From: Lunularia cruciata
Lineage: Eukaryota; Streptophyta; Marchantiopsida; Lunulariales; Lunulariaceae
DNA length: 64,000 bases
Reading direction: 5' to 3'
Assembly: GCA_948567375.1 (NCBI GenBank)
Contig: OX419761.1
Location: 43,712,501 to 43,776,500 of the forward strand
The notes below the pieces were generated by a model. That model worked only from the letters and a program-made list of their open reading frames with translations, was not told the DNA's origin and ran no database searches. Shown here piece after piece: positions 1 to 12,806 of this stretch (within the stretch, counting starts at the first letter, position 1; each line of letters opens with the position of its first letter). A program made the translations under genes and the position numbers.

Positions 1-206
1 CGTCATAGAGGACCTTCCAATGATGGCTAAAGCTGGTTTGCTGGCTGTATCAAGTGATCCTCAGCAAGTTCTGAGCTTCAAATTTCAATTTTGGGCTCTG
101 CAGTTTGAGTCAAGGTTATGTTATAACCTTGACTTATATTATAACGGCTATGGATCCGGGGAAAAAGAGAAACTATTGACTCCAGGTTCCTATATTTCTG
201 TCGTAG

Positions 207-401
207 ACGCTGGAAACACAATTAGTGGCCTTGGAGGTCCTGGAAGAGAAATCTCAAGAGCGTCTGAAACAGCAAGAAAACTTGCTTGAAAGTACTCGTA
301 GGGAGCTTCTGGAAACACAAAATACGGCTGACAGACTCGAAGCCAGGCTCGAAGAAGTAATGCAGTTTAAAGCTACGTGTAGTTTAAGTGACTTAAAATG
401 A
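207..401 (+). CDS. Terminal exon of a coiled-coil protein (gene runs off the left edge)
   Basis: A pyrimidine-rich tract ending in tag just before 207 looks like a 3' splice site. From there one frame stays open to a TGA at 399-401 (64 codons). The translation is rich in Glu, Gln, Leu and Arg with heptad-like spacing (for example LEEKSQERLKQQ and RLEARLEEV), so it should form a coiled coil. An upstream open stretch at about 2-67, reading VIEDLPMMAKAGLL, could be the previous exon; both junctions would be phase 0. I do not recognise the family. The coiled-coil character is seen in the sequence, the exon structure is inferred, and no function can be assigned. Confidence 0.5.
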   Translation, partial: TLETQLVALEVLEEKSQERLKQQENLLESTRRELLETQNTADRLEARLEEVMQFKATCSLSDLK

Positions 402-825
402 TCTTTCTTCGCCGTTCACAATCGCATTAGTTTCCTTCCATTACCGTATGCGTAGTAATACAAACTGAGTCCACCAATGAGCGCGTTTTTATACTACGCA
501 GGCTACAAAGATGATTGCATCTTATGCAGAATCCTATGATATGATCGTCTTGAGTACTTCTGAGGAGATTCGAAGGTGAGAGGAGATCTTATAACTAGCT
601 TGTTCTACTGAAGTTACTCGTTTGTGAGCGTACTATATTTGGGGCCAGATTTGAGTCTGGATTTCATTTGGTTCTGCTTCTAGTTCATGGGGCTTCTTAG
701 CTATCATTCTCCACATGCTGGATTGATGATAATCAAATGGAGCAAGTCGTTTACTTTCGAAGCAAATTATTTTCAATTTGAGCTATTTATTGAACAGACT
801 TTGTTTTTAACAAGCGCTTTGGAGG

Positions 826-2147
826 TTGGACGTGAAATGCAGAAAAGATGACTTAGAACGTACTACAGAGCGGAATATTAGGCTTGACTTACGTGCAGGA
901 GAAGTGGAACCTCCTGGAGTAGATAAGAGAAGAAGCGTGGATGATTTGATAGGTTCGCACATTTCACAGAGAAGATCATTTGGCACCATTCAGCAAGCCG
1001 TAGTGTTCATTTTCCATAAGAGTATGGACTGTTTGGCTGGGATTGCACGTATAAACGATACTGCAGTTGTGTTTCAACGATTGTCCAGAATAATTTAATT
1101 TAGGGTAGGTGGCAAAAGCCAGTTGATAACTCTAGGTGGATTATCTCAAGGATGAAATCTTTATGGATGCATGTACTAACGACCTTCAATCACAGTAAAA
1201 ATGCACTCCTCAACATGCACAAGCTATTTGACTTCGACCCATGATCAATCAACTCGCACAACTGACCAACGAGGTGAGTGGCAGCAATACCAACTAGAAA
1301 GAAGCCTGGAACCATACTATACCCAGCGTGGAACATATTGCTTACTCAGAATTGACATATAGATTCACCCTGTTGCAAATTCTAAAAGGCATTGCAATCT
1401 GTACTATACGGAAAATGGGCACATCTAAAGTGGTTATGATGATTCAAAGTCTGCAGAGGCTTTCGAAGTTCCGATAATTCTCAGGCACTCGGGCTGGGTC
1501 GGGATTTAGCGGTATCGGGAATGACAGTTGGGTTAAGTTGGATGCGTGGTGCAATGTCTGCAGCAAAAGACCATCACAAACCATCGACGGGGACAAGTTC
1601 GGAGGAGTCCCAACAGGAAGCAGAACAAAATGATGGACGCATCAGGATCAAGGCAATAGCCAACAGCCAACAGGAAGTTTCTACAGACAATGTTCTGGAG
1701 GAGTGGCCACAGGGATTAGAGGAGAAGACGAGTTCTGCACTTTCAACACCAAAAAGCAAGCAGGAACATTCAAGGGAATTTTTTCATGGGAATGTCCAAC
1801 ATGAAACTTACGGGAAAGAGGACAGGGCCACTTCTTACCAAGCATATCCAAGGGGCTCAGTTGAAGATGTTGTGCAAACTCTCTCAGAGTCTATATCCGC
1901 TTCATTCCAAAAGCACAGTTTGTTGGGTGACAGAAGAATTTGTGAAGGCTCAACTGCTCCAGTACATCCAGCTGACCGCCACAGTGCTTTGCTTCTACAG
2001 CACAGCTTGTCAAACAAAGAAAGAGGATGTGATAATGCCTTAACTACTTCTATGCCTCTAAAAGGTTCCCCTGTTTTAAGAACCTCGTCCAAGGCTAACG
2101 AATCTGAGTGTAATGGGGTATGCAACATGACCTTAAGATTGATCTAA
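826..2147 (+). other. Two unassigned plus-strand open frames (826-1098, 1521-2147)
   Basis: The frame at 1521-2147 is 208 codons, hydrophilic and rich in Ser, Glu, Gln and Lys. The one at 826-1098 is 90 codons. They lie downstream of the coiled-coil exon and have protein-like composition but no motif I recognise. The intervening DNA shows no clear splice pairs linking them. They may be exons of an unknown gene, remnants, or chance frames. Confidence 0.2.
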
Positions 2148-2462
2148 GCATCCCTCTGTTCTTCAGATATTCATTTTCCACTCCGAGAAAGATGTATTGT
2201 TTTATATTTGGTGATGGAGTTGACGTTTGTGATGCTACAACTTAGTCCAAAATTCCGCACTCGTGTTACAGGGTGTAATGAAGGAGAGAAATATTGGTCG
2301 CGGTGGCGAGTCTGGCATTTTTGATATCGATGATCACCGAGAAAAGAAATTCGCTGACAAGTATGTGCAAAGGGCACCAAGGTTTGACCTACAAGTGTTC
2401 CCGAATTTTATTTTTGCATCAGAGATGAAAAGCGCAATAGATAATGTCCATTATATTATACA

Positions 2463-2502
2463 GAACTCGATCTCTTGCTTAGAAAAGCAAGAGATCGAGT
2501 TC
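2463..2502. repeat. Perfect 18-bp inverted repeat with a 4-nt loop
   Basis: The arm at 2463-2480 is exactly the reverse complement of 2485-2502, separated by agaa. There are no mismatches or bulges. It sits immediately upstream of a degenerate tandem repeat array. It could be a very short foldback element, a snap-back replication scar, or a regulatory hairpin. Confidence 0.9.
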
Positions 2503-2522
2503 ATGAAGTCAGACTCTTTAGT

Positions 2523-2915
2523 TTCATAAAGCTGTGAACCATTTACTCATTGGCATCACTACTGATATATCTACCATTAGAAGTGAATGTCTTATACAGA
2601 AGTCGTTCTCACTGAGAAAACCCATGAATTCGGGCACTTCAGCTTTATAAAACTATAGACCATTTACTCATTGACATCCCAATGATACATCTAAGCACTA
2701 GAAGGGATGGCTTTTTATACAGGACTTGCTCTCATGCTCAGGAAACCCATGAAGTCAGATATCTTGATTATTTTCAATTGTTAGGATATAAAGTCCAAGA
2801 AGAATGTCTTCACTTGGTACAGAAATAGGCTCTCCTGTAGCTGGAGATATAAAGCTATGGACCATTTACCATTGGCATCCCAAATGATATATCTAAGCAC
2901 TAGAAGTGAAGACTT
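2523..2915. repeat. Degenerate tandem repeat, about 120-bp unit
   Basis: A core reading close to accatttactcattggcatc recurs at about 2537, 2658 and 2859. Each is followed by a related segment containing 'atatatct' and 'tagaagtgaa' and ending near 'aaacccatgaa'. The first two units are about 121 bp apart. The third is displaced by an extra insertion. The units are visibly related but diverged by point changes and small indels. No gene overlaps them. Confidence 0.7.
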
Positions 2916-3056
2916 TTCATATCACTGAACCATCTCGTTATTCTGTTCACGTTACTTCAAATCAGTGCTATTTGGCAATATTCAATCGTGACGCGTCTTA
3001 TTCAGTTTTTCTCATATTTCGTGATGTGTTGTTGGTAAAGTTCTTCGTCACCAGAT

Positions 3057-3309
3057 TTGGAGTTCGACGTTGAAATTCTTCTCAAAGCCGCCCTTTTCCC
3101 AGAACTTGACTCGCCCGGACATGGACGTGAAGACCTCGAATGGGTATATACAGACACGGAATCAGGCGCCGTTTTTGCTGAGCAAGCTCACGGTCGAGAA
3201 TCTTCAAGGGAGTCTGCAGACAAATCTCAAAGTTCAAGTGCAAAATCCTAGAATCGGGACCATTTTATTGCCATTGAGAACTTTGATTTATGGTAGCACA
3301 ACTATATAG
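3057..3309 (+). other. Overlapping short open frames, coding status unclear
   Basis: Two frames of 64 and 79 codons overlap here. One has alternating hydrophobic and polar residues (LSKLTVENLQGSLQTNLKV) that could be a beta-rich fragment. I do not recognise a family, and no splice context or start is convincing. The region from 3310 to about 4780 holds nothing further that I can support. Confidence 0.15.
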
Positions 3310-4801
3310 CGTATGGAGATCTAGATGTGCGAAGACCAGTGACTCGCAACAGAAAATCATCTTGTCCTAGAAGTTGAGGCATCCATAGCTAGTTCTGGTG
3401 GGCTGAAGTTAGTCACCATAGATTTCCGGAGGGTATAATCATCCGTTTGATTGACCTTCTCTTAGATGGGGATGTTTTAACCTAGGACGTACACTTTCGG
3501 TACAGAGTCTTCAAAGTTTGGAAATAGAAGCGACGCCTGGTTAAATTGCACGCAGAAGAAATAGTAGACAGAAGTACAAATTTTACAATTACCAATCGAT
3601 GATCAATTGGAGAGGTCATCAATGCACTTAACATGACAACTCTATGGTAGTCAGGTATCCTTAATCTACATGGTGCTCTAGTTTGAGTATAACCCACGGC
3701 AATTAAATTTCGCTCAAGTTAGCGTCAAACTGTTGACATAGAGATTAGTTGATGTCCAATCTGGTTACTGTTTTGCATTGCAGATTAGGAAAAATTATGA
3801 GAGTTGCGCAAGGTCTTTGATATATTCTGAGTAGATGGATTTGTTAGCACCACAAAAGGGCATGGACAGTTCCAACTTCGAGCAGTTTACTTCTTGAGGC
3901 CAATATTTATCAAGTTACCTGTTCAGCAAATAATACACTTACAGTCCTCTTGTCCATCTCTGAAATGATTTCGAAATGCTCAGCCTCTGGTTATTTTCTC
4001 CGCTTCTATATTAGTAACGGTCTCTTTGAAGACATGATGTGCGTCGGTAACACTTCCTAACCTCCGAACTCGAGCTTGAGCAATGCCCGTTTGTTTTTGT
4101 TGAGCTTTGACCTTTGACAGCAGCTGTAAGCTGGATGGACTAGTTTACAACATAAGTTGGGAGCGGTCATTTAATCATAGAAGCATGATTGATCATGACA
4201 TGTTTCTTAAATTTGAGCGGCACATGTTTACAGGACAGATGATTTGTATTCTTCTGTTGCTAGCCGATACGATGAATGCACCCACGTTTCTGTTTTGTCC
4301 CGCTGCCCTATAATTGTATCGGCGGAGTTGATCGGTTAACTTAGGATCTGTTACGTTTGGTGTAGAACGTTATATGCAAGAAGATGAAACCTGAGGTTTC
4401 ATAAGACACTAACTTACAACAATTAAAGTCTGGAGAAATCTTCTAGAAATTAAGAAAGCCTTTGGTTTATTCCACTGAGGTTCACTTCTGTGATGTTCTA
4501 GTTACGACTTCCTTTGGGACTCTGGTAAATTCCGGGTAAGTACTTAAGTGGAGTGGATGTTTATTGTATGCCACTTTTCTCATGCGGGAGGAGAGAAGTT
4601 TCGAATGCTTGACTGATAAACTACATAGATGTTAGCCGTGGATTTGGACATCTGTCGTCCTAGTTGAGATATTGTCATTGCATCCTCACATGCAAGACAT
4701 CACTTTCTGGAACTGAACATAGTCATGGGCCCTGATATTCTCTTTCTTGCTCGAACACGTAAGAGTACCACGAGGATAATTTTCCTCGTTCTGTCGCTGA
4801 A

Positions 4802-6540
4802 GTTTCTTTCCATTCTCAGGATCTCATGGAGGATTTTTATTCCTTTTCTTGTCCGGAAGCTCAAATGCTTGTAACAAAAATCGTCGGTGATCATTATAAA
4901 GTAGACAGTACGATCGCAGCGAGCCTGCTCCGTGTTTATTTTCACGACGCTTTTGTACAAGTAATTTTCTTGAATGTGTGTTTGATGTTGAAGTATTTTG
5001 AAGTTATAACAGAACTCCCATGGTACGCCTTTGAAGTTTATGAGACTTTTCGAATGAGGTCTTCGATGACTAAACTTGAATGATTATTTCAGGTAGAATC
5101 CAATATTGAGGCTGATTACTGTGTAGATTTTACAAGCAGGAGGTTTTAGTTGGAATCACCTGCGGGACTTATACAATGTCGGGTGCAGAAATAGATATCA
5201 GATCTAACAGGAACCTAGTTCGAAGTCCGAAGTCACTTCAGTAGCAAGTAAATGTGCTAGAATGACAACGTTTCTGCAGTTGATTTTTGAAGTGACCGTG
5301 TCTTATCACGGAACAATTCGAGATCTGATTCGTATCAGTCTTTCTTACGTCGTTTCTGGTCGATAGGATTTTGACGAAACTTACTTCAGGAATGTGCCCA
5401 GAATTTTTCTCACTTTCTGTGGGCGATAAGTTTCGTCATCTTGCACCTATCTTCAGCGTCGCAATGGATCTATGCTGTTAGACACCACGGTGAGTAAGAC
5501 GCAATAGAGAAAAAATCTACGTCAAATTTCAAGTCTTCGAAGTTATTGATCATGCTAAGGCCCATATTGAGAGGTTCTGTCCAGGGATTGCGTTTTGCTC
5601 AGGCATTCCTCCCTTTGACAGCACGTGATGCAGTTGTTCTGGTCTCCATCTTGGAAACCAATTATCTTTGCTCTACATCATAATATGCTGTCGTGGATAT
5701 GCGCATTCCATGTCTGCAGTGGAAGAAAACGTACGGTAGTTATAGCTACAACACTGATGTGTCTGCATTTGTGATAAGATCGACTTGCTTAATATGCCGC
5801 AAATTAAAGAGTTTATAGGCTGGAACAGATGGGGCATTCCCTTGTACAGACTGGGTGCCCTTTCTGGAGACAACAGGTCGTCTGGATGGCAGAAAATCCC
5901 TCGAGAGAGAAGCGGATAAGAACATCCCACTGCGAACTTTCACCATCTCACAGCTTGTTCGGTCGTTTGAAGCAGAAGCCCGACCTGGTTGCGCCTAAGG
6001 CTGGCTTTCAGAATCATCTTGAAAACCTCATTTATCGGCAGATGAATCTCTTTCCTGGTGAGAATTATAATTCTGTAGAAGCCACTTACGTCCAGGTCGT
6101 TCTAGCTGAATAAGGTTGTTGAGGGGAAGGGTAAGAATAGAATCAGACATACCAGTGGATATATCTATACGATGAGTCTCTGGACTTAATATATCTCAAA
6201 TCGATGTACTTCAGTGGTTGCCAAAGTCGAAAGGGACTCTTACTTTGTGAGAGTCCACTCTGCACTTCCTGCGACAATCTATTTCTATCTGCACAGAAGA
6301 CTTTACTGTAGGACACGATGGAAATGGGGTCTGCCGAGAATCTAACAATGGACTTGCTAGATGCTGGATCTTTTACTTCATGTTCTATTAAAAGATAGTT
6401 GGAGCATAAAATTGTCAGGAAGGCCACGCCGTTCCAGAGGAAAGAAAACGTATAGATCCTTGCGCTTGTTAATTTCTATGACCAGGATACGACGGCAGAT
6501 CACCTTTGCTGTCACACTTGCATGCAGACTACCTCCTAAC
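4802..6540 (+). pseudogene. Class III (secretory) peroxidase pseudogene
   Basis: At about 4802-4971 the translation gives the N-terminal signature of plant class III peroxidases: DFYSFSCPEAQMLV, then IAASLLRVYFHDAFVQ. The distal-histidine helix is present, but the usual HDC cysteine is Ala. The frame runs into a GT donor exactly where this family has its first conserved intron. At 5909-5998 another frame reads EADKNIPLRTFTISQLVRSF, which matches the NIPSP...QLI..F segment of the family. It sits next to DLVA in a different frame, and the adjacent stretch is shifted again. A weak DQDTTADH-like piece lies near 6480. Normal genes secrete a roughly 320-residue heme peroxidase acting on cell-wall phenolics. 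Here frame jumps, the lost cysteine and missing middle exons argue for a dead copy. Confidence 0.72.
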
Positions 6541-7264
6541 AAAGTGTTGTAGATCTTTCAGTAAGCTGACAACAGCCAGATAAGATCTGAACTGTCTCTG
6601 AACCAGAGTACTACATTAGTCATCCACTTTTCGAGGGGCTCACTTTCTCTTCATGCTTGACGGTGGCTCGCATCGCAATCTCGCTCTATGGTGGGACATA
6701 CTCTCTTTTCGAACAAAGTTCTAACTGAGCGTTCGCAGATTCAGCCAATTAAGTACAAAGAAAATAAGCAGATGCATGTTCTAGCTTACCATTTTCTACA
6801 CCGGTAGACTATATTCAAGCGACGAAGCGTGCACGTTAGACTTCACCCTTCATTAAATCAGTAAGCACAAATTGCACTGGTGCGCAGAACTTGAGTTTGT
6901 GCAATGCAGAACTTCGTGAAGTTTAAAATGCTGACAAACACGATGTGCAATCAGAGTGACAGTCACAGTAGTGTACTTTGTAACATATTTCAATTTCCTT
7001 CTGAATCATAGAGGAAATCAAGGTTTACAAGATGTTTACAATAATTGGTCATGGTGATCTTGGTAAGGATCTAGAGCTTGGATACATTAGTGCCTTAAAG
7101 AAGCGTTGTCCTCAGCAGGCAGAGGACCGAACTCGAACAGTACCAGGGCAGCGAACTTCAATTTGATACCAGCTTCTTAAGAGACCTCGCGAGTAGCCTT
7201 GGATTGCTGCAATCAATCAGGGGCTCCCTAACAATGATTTGACTGCGGACGAAGTTCATACGTA

Positions 7265-7690
7265 AGAGAAAAAAGCGACCGCGTGTGAAGATTAGAAGGA
7301 TGGGAAGACCCCGTCAAGCCCGTACAAGGAAAAGACAAAAAGTGAAAAATGGGGTTAAGCTCCAATAGTATCGGTAAGGAGAATCTGCCCTATAACACCT
7401 AAAATATGTGAGTTATAGAAGTCGTATGATCTACAACCTACTGGACTGGAGAATCCGAAGAAGATCACCTAGTGTGATTTCATTCCTATTAGTTATGCAA
7501 GTTCGTATGATATACCAACAACTATGATCTGCAAAAAACTGAAGCATCTGAAGAAGCATCTCTTAGTGTGATTGCACTCCTATGGATTGCACCAGCCAAT
7601 GCTCTCTATAGAGCAATGGACTGTGATTGCACTCCTATGGATTGCACCAGCCAATGCTCTCTGTAGAGCAATGGACGGTGGTGAACATGA
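7265..7690 (-). repeat. LINE-like 3'-end fragment, copy 1
   Basis: The stretch from gcgaccgcg through gatgggaagacccc and on to the block gattgcac...ggattgcaccagcc aligns along its length with the nearly intact copy at 18.53-19.36 kb. It covers only the 3' terminal part of the element (element sense is on the minus strand). It contains a local 55-bp direct duplication at 7567-7621 and 7622-7676. No open frame remains. Confidence 0.75.
7567..7676. repeat. 55-bp direct tandem duplication inside LINE-like copy 1
   Basis: The units 7567-7621 and 7622-7676 differ at a single base by eye (ctata versus ctgta). The other copies in the window have only one unit, so the duplication arose after this fragment inserted. 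Confidence 0.9.
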
Positions 7691-9047
7691 GTTCATACCC
7701 TTGCAGTTGATGATCTGACGTTCTTCGGAGCTTTTAAGAGCGCGACGGTGAAGATGGGTAGCACTGGGTCTATGGGTGCAGAGGAAGGAGAAATCCGTTC
7801 AAATTGCAGAACTCTTAACTGAAACTAATGATCCTTAAAAACACCCATTATCCAATATTTAATGCAGGGCATGGGAGACCAGAGAAGAACATGAGACAAT
7901 GTACAGCCCGCTTCAGATGAGGAACCGAAAATGTCTTGACTCGTGATCTCAGACGTTCTTTATAATCAGTAAGTCCATTTTCAGCATGACCCAAGTTGGA
8001 CATTTGAACCGCTCTGTGGAAGACATTTGAACCTCTTATGAAGTTGCACATGCAGATTACCTTCGCTCAGAAGTATGTTTACCTACCAAGTGTGCCATAT
8101 GTTATGCCCATACTGTGTTCCACTTTGGTTCTGTAAGGAAGAAAACTCGACCTCAGACAGGGATCTCTTTGACTGGCCTTGTGACGGGATCGTAACTTTG
8201 TAATGATCTCTGAAGCGCCCAGCACCACTAATGGAAATGTGTTGAGAGAAATCTTTGCTCGTCCTTCAATATACATATAAGCTCAGTCGAAGAAAAGAAA
8301 TCCAGAATAACCCCTTCAAGTACTTGTTTGAGAGGTTGTCTTGTTGGCTGAGGTGATTCAACAAAGTATGTTCCTTTGCGCATGTTGAGTGTATGTAGGA
8401 CTGAACGTGCACGAACAGCACAACACAACCGTACTAGAACTGAAAAGCCATCCTCTAGCCTCCCTGACCTACTAACCGTATGACCTCGGAGCTGCCATAC
8501 AGATACGTCTGTGCGAAAATTAGAGTACATCAGCCATCCTCTCCCCAGATGGACATTTGGCGATGACATAGATCGAATAAAATTTCCGCAGATTTACGCT
8601 GCAACCTGCTTCTGGGAACATAACCGTATTGCGTTGTGTCAATGTCTAGAACTGCATGTCCTTTCTTAGTTACTTGTAGCTTCAAACACTGTTACTGTAC
8701 TCGAGACTGAATCACACAGTATTTTTGCAATCTTCCTTTCAATATCCGCATTCATGTTTTACTTCCTCTCTCGAAGCAGTGACTTTAAGCGTTGCCATTT
8801 GAGTCTCTACCTTGGAGCTCATTCTTGACTCCATCTCCTTCCCGTACCTTCTCACCCACGCTGATTGAAAGCCACAATACATCAGTGTGTTTGTTGCGGT
8901 CGTTCACATCTTTTAACCATGCTGGTCCACAAAGCACAGAAGAAGCACATGCTACCAAAGAAATTTCTTTAATTTACTAGTTGTTTTTCGAGACTGGAGC
9001 TAAATCCACATGCTTCTGCGTCATGATATTTAGATCTTCTTTCCCTT

Positions 9048-9342
9048 TAGGCCCTACAAAAGCTGATATACCTGGCTAAAGGCTTAGTGTGGCAGCACAA
9101 AGTTCCACAAATTGTCAACTTTCCCGACAAAGGAAGCTGTGATCAGTTTCCGGAACACAAAATTGCTTGAGTCCACGTCTCAGTGGTTGCAGGAAGGCAT
9201 TCACCGATCGCTTTCGTTAGTGCAGGCTTTGCGTGTGCAAGAGAAGGAAATAGTACAGCGTAACAGACCTCACTCTCTAGATTCCGGATTGGTCCCTGAA
9301 CCAGATCTACTGTCAGTTCTTATGGGCAAGCGATCGTCTTGA
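9048..9342 (+). other. Coding-looking stretch of unknown family
   Basis: A possible acceptor (ttccctttag) precedes an open segment reading ALQKLIYLAKGLVWQHKV, and a second frame reads SQWLQEGIHRSLSLVQALRV before a stop at 9340-9342. Composition is protein-like, but the frames conflict and no domain is recognised. It may be a decayed or intron-split gene. The stretch from 7700 to 9048 shows nothing I can assign. Confidence 0.2.
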
Positions 9343-10245
9343 ATCACCTCATCAAACACATCTTCCCGTCTGTCACCGGCGGGTAGACGAGGATGAAGGG
9401 CGGCGGGAATTGCAGGCGGAAGCGACAAAACAACCGCATCCTGAGCCAGCAGGCAGTTTTTCTTCTGAATCTCGGTAACGCAGAAGACCACTGACTCCTG
9501 TCAGCTACACGTCAAGCAAATCTGCAAATCTGACCAAACAAAACCCCTTAGTCAATGACCTTGGCTAGACTACCGGCACTTCTGGTGCTGCCACCTTACC
9601 GAAACATTGGTGTTCTTCTCTTTGTTAGTATCACAGAATAATGTCGTCAGCGGCGTCTCATGACTCACTTTTGCGTTGAGGTTATCAGATTTCGTCTCTG
9701 TAAATACTGGCTTCATTAATGCAGCTCTTGTGATACAGAGCAGACAAAACTTTTTCCACAAGTCGTTTTCCCACCTCTTCCCCTATCCAAAACAATGGGG
9801 ATCCTCAGTTGGTCACAAGTAAAGCAAAGCTCATGGGTTACTAATCCTGCTGTCCAAAATACCATCCCCGACTCCATCCACTTCCTGTGGCGGCCCCACT
9901 ACATACCACTTCGTCCCTTCGCCCGCTATCATTGTTCCTCCATTCCCGACTTCCTCCACCATATGGATCATGTTTCCTCAGCTGAGCTACCTTGTTCCTA
10001 CTGCTGTCCTAGTGCTAGCTCTTGCTTTTACCTCGACCATCCAATTCTTCTCTCTGCGCTTGGTTCTATCGCTTCTCCTTTCCAGGCTTTAAACGTCTTA
10101 AAACCTCGTGCTAAGACCAGGTTCTCTATTTGGTGCTTTGACCTCCCGCTTCTGGATATCGTTTTGGATGTAACGTTCATTCTACTTCTCCTCTAAACTC
10201 TTCTTTCGCTTTACATTAGAAGAGTTTCCCATACTTCCTTGCAGG

Positions 10246-10548
10246 TTTTGTTCTTCTCTTGGGAAGCTTCATGTACACCAGTTGTCAGATCTGGCTCAAG
10301 CAGATGCCGACCTGGCCCTGTCATATAACAAACTTTGTTTGCACTATAGGAGGTCTTTGCAGGTTATTGTTCTCACATCCAAAACACTTCTCGAAATCTC
10401 AAAGAATTCTCGAGTGGAAACAGAAAAAGATAAAAACGAGTTTGGGTTTGATAGTTCTAGAACTCTGATCGTTCCCTCGATGTTCACGAGAAACATATCC
10501 ATTAGATGCTGGAGTTTATGGCAACAATACTGTGTAAATGTTCGATGA
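10246..10548 (+). other. Probable exon of an unrecognised gene
   Basis: After a plausible acceptor (cttccttgcag), one frame is open for about 100 codons to a stop at 10546-10548. It begins LGKLHVHQLSDLAQADADLA and continues as an apparently helical, Leu/Lys/Glu-rich sequence. Other open segments in different frames follow between 10,640 and 11,190 (for example YAFVVKWQNFLHRSGL). Together they could be exons of one plus-strand gene or its remains. I do not recognise the protein. Confidence 0.25.
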
Positions 10549-12707
10549 CTTTCTAAGTAACAAACCGTGCGAACCCTCTTTACGAGTTTCAGCGTCCCAC
10601 AAAAGAAAGTCACACCAGGATACTACTGTTCTCCATAGCTCATTTTGCGGTACGGTAGCTCACTTATCTACCACGTGCATAGTCTTGACGTTCAAACTCC
10701 CTTCATTGGTGCTCACATATCTAGAAACACAAAAGCTGTATGGAATGTTGCATCCTCATTTGCTTCAGAGAAGTCCATTTACGCGTTTGTAGTGAAGTGG
10801 CAAAACTTTCTCCACCGTTCTGGGCTCACCGCCGCTTTCCAGGAGGATACATCACTGAGCCCGTCAGAAATACTCTACTTTTTGTGCAGATAAACGTGTC
10901 AGCTTTTGACTCTCCTGTCTATTTTTTCACTTATTCCCTGCTCGTGTTACTAGGGTGTTGAGGCCCACCACAGCAGTACCCACTTTATCCAGCCGAGTCC
11001 AATGTGGCAGTGTTCAATTTTCTCACGCTGACGTGGTTTCAGGCGTGTCCATGCGCTCTGGCCAACAATGGCGATGGATATCTCTTGTATAGTGCTCCAC
11101 AAGATTTCGACAACGAGATGGAGTACTATTCGCTTGACGCTTTTGAGTTTCTAGTATTGAATATGACAGAAGGTGAAAGAATATGAAGAAACAGGATTGC
11201 TAGCACTAAGGAGCACCGAAATGACAGAAGTGCAGAAAATGACAATGATGCCCTCATAAGTTGTTATAACCCTCCCATAAGGCTTCATTTGTTGAAAAAA
11301 CTGAAATTGGTGACAAGCCCAAACGACAGGAAGAACTATGACTTGCTCATCTACATCTCATATTCTCGTCTTAAAATCACAGCTGGAATAGACGTCAGGT
11401 GGTCAAAATGTGAAAAGTACTCCTCTCATAAACATCGTTTCAATACAAGTACATCCTGGAAGAAAACTTTGTCAAACTCCTGACACCCGCGGTGTCCGAA
11501 GCACTGTCTGTGAACTCCTCTCTGTAGACTCGCCGAAGAACAAACCGTCGAATAATCATAATCTATATACAAACCTAAACTAACAAGAGGCAAATCTCGT
11601 CTGATTTGTTTCAGATGAAGACCACCTTATTGGCTCCGCAGTGAAACTATCCCCAAAATGTTCCAACAGTTGGTTGTCCCAGGACTGTCTTTCTTGATCG
11701 ATCCGCAAGCAAACTGAGCTCTTGTGCAAATCTCTCACATCCTCTGAGAGCAGTGGAATGTAGACGGTGTGAATGATCTTTGAAGGATGGTGCTGTCAAG
11801 GTGGTCCTCCTCCTGATTGCTTTGCTTCATTCGATCATTCAGGTACGGACATGAGTCCCTAGTTGTTGATAACGATGGTGCTGAATCGCCCAGAAGGGTC
11901 CGGTCTTGTACACGCCTGTAAGCAAGCTTCTCTGCAATCCTGTTTCAGACATCCGCAACATAAGCAGATAAACAAGCATTTGGATGACATTCCACAATTT
12001 GGGTTGGAACCATTGAGATATTGAGCAGACTAAACCAGAGCTCACAACTAACTAGTTGTTTTGCTACGATGATAAAGGACAGATCAAATACAGGGAACAA
12101 TCGATTAACGGCGAAACAACCTGAATCTACGACCTAATCAGGGACGATCCCGATATGCATTCAATCTTCACACAAATAGATCTCACATTTTGGGCCCATT
12201 TGAAATACACCTTGACTTACTTCCTGTGCAGAGGGCGAGTTAGCACTCCGGCTTGCTCTCTCGCAAGCAGTAGCACACCCTGTCTCACAAGCATCTTCCA
12301 CGGAAATGTAGCAACAAACTGCTTCCCCTTGAGTCGCCATACTCTGCTTGCACAAACCTTCGACCTGAAAATTTTGAGCACTCCCGACTCCGTCAGCAAC
12401 AAGGAGGTTGTTCGGTCCGAAAGAGTAATTGAAAACTGTTTGCAAATTTCTCGGCCAATCCAGGAAACAAACTGCTGTATCCCCTACTGACATACTCACA
12501 AAATTAAACTTGCACATGCCTCCTCGCTCCTTACTCTCTATGGCCCACTAGAAGGTGCATAGGAAGCGACAGGAATGCACGCAGTTTGAGAGGAAAAAAA
12601 AGACGCAAATCCTATGCCATTTCTCCAGTTTCCGGATCCTTGAGATCAACAAGCGAAAACAAGATTGCGCAAATCCCTCGGACTAACGAGCAAGAAGGAA
12701 AGCTGAC

Positions 12708-12806
12708 CTGAGCAAAAACGCGAATTGTGTGCCGACCAGCCTGCTCAAGGGCAGTAATGCCTTTCACGGCAATTCTGCGGTAATCTGCCACCAGTCTCTC
12801 GGCCAT
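12708..12806 (-). CDS. Possible first coding exon of an unknown minus-strand gene
   Basis: From an ATG at 12806 the minus strand encodes MAERLVADYRRIAVKGITAL followed by EQAGRHTIRVFAQ (33 codons). It ends at a clean donor, CAG followed by GTCAGC. Farther along on the same strand, at 12,380-12,517, another open segment includes VCFLDWPRNLQTVFNYSFG. I cannot identify the family or finish the gene model. The upstream DNA (12.8-13.4 kb) would be its 5' leader. The stretch 11.2-12.15 kb holds no clear gene. Confidence 0.3.
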
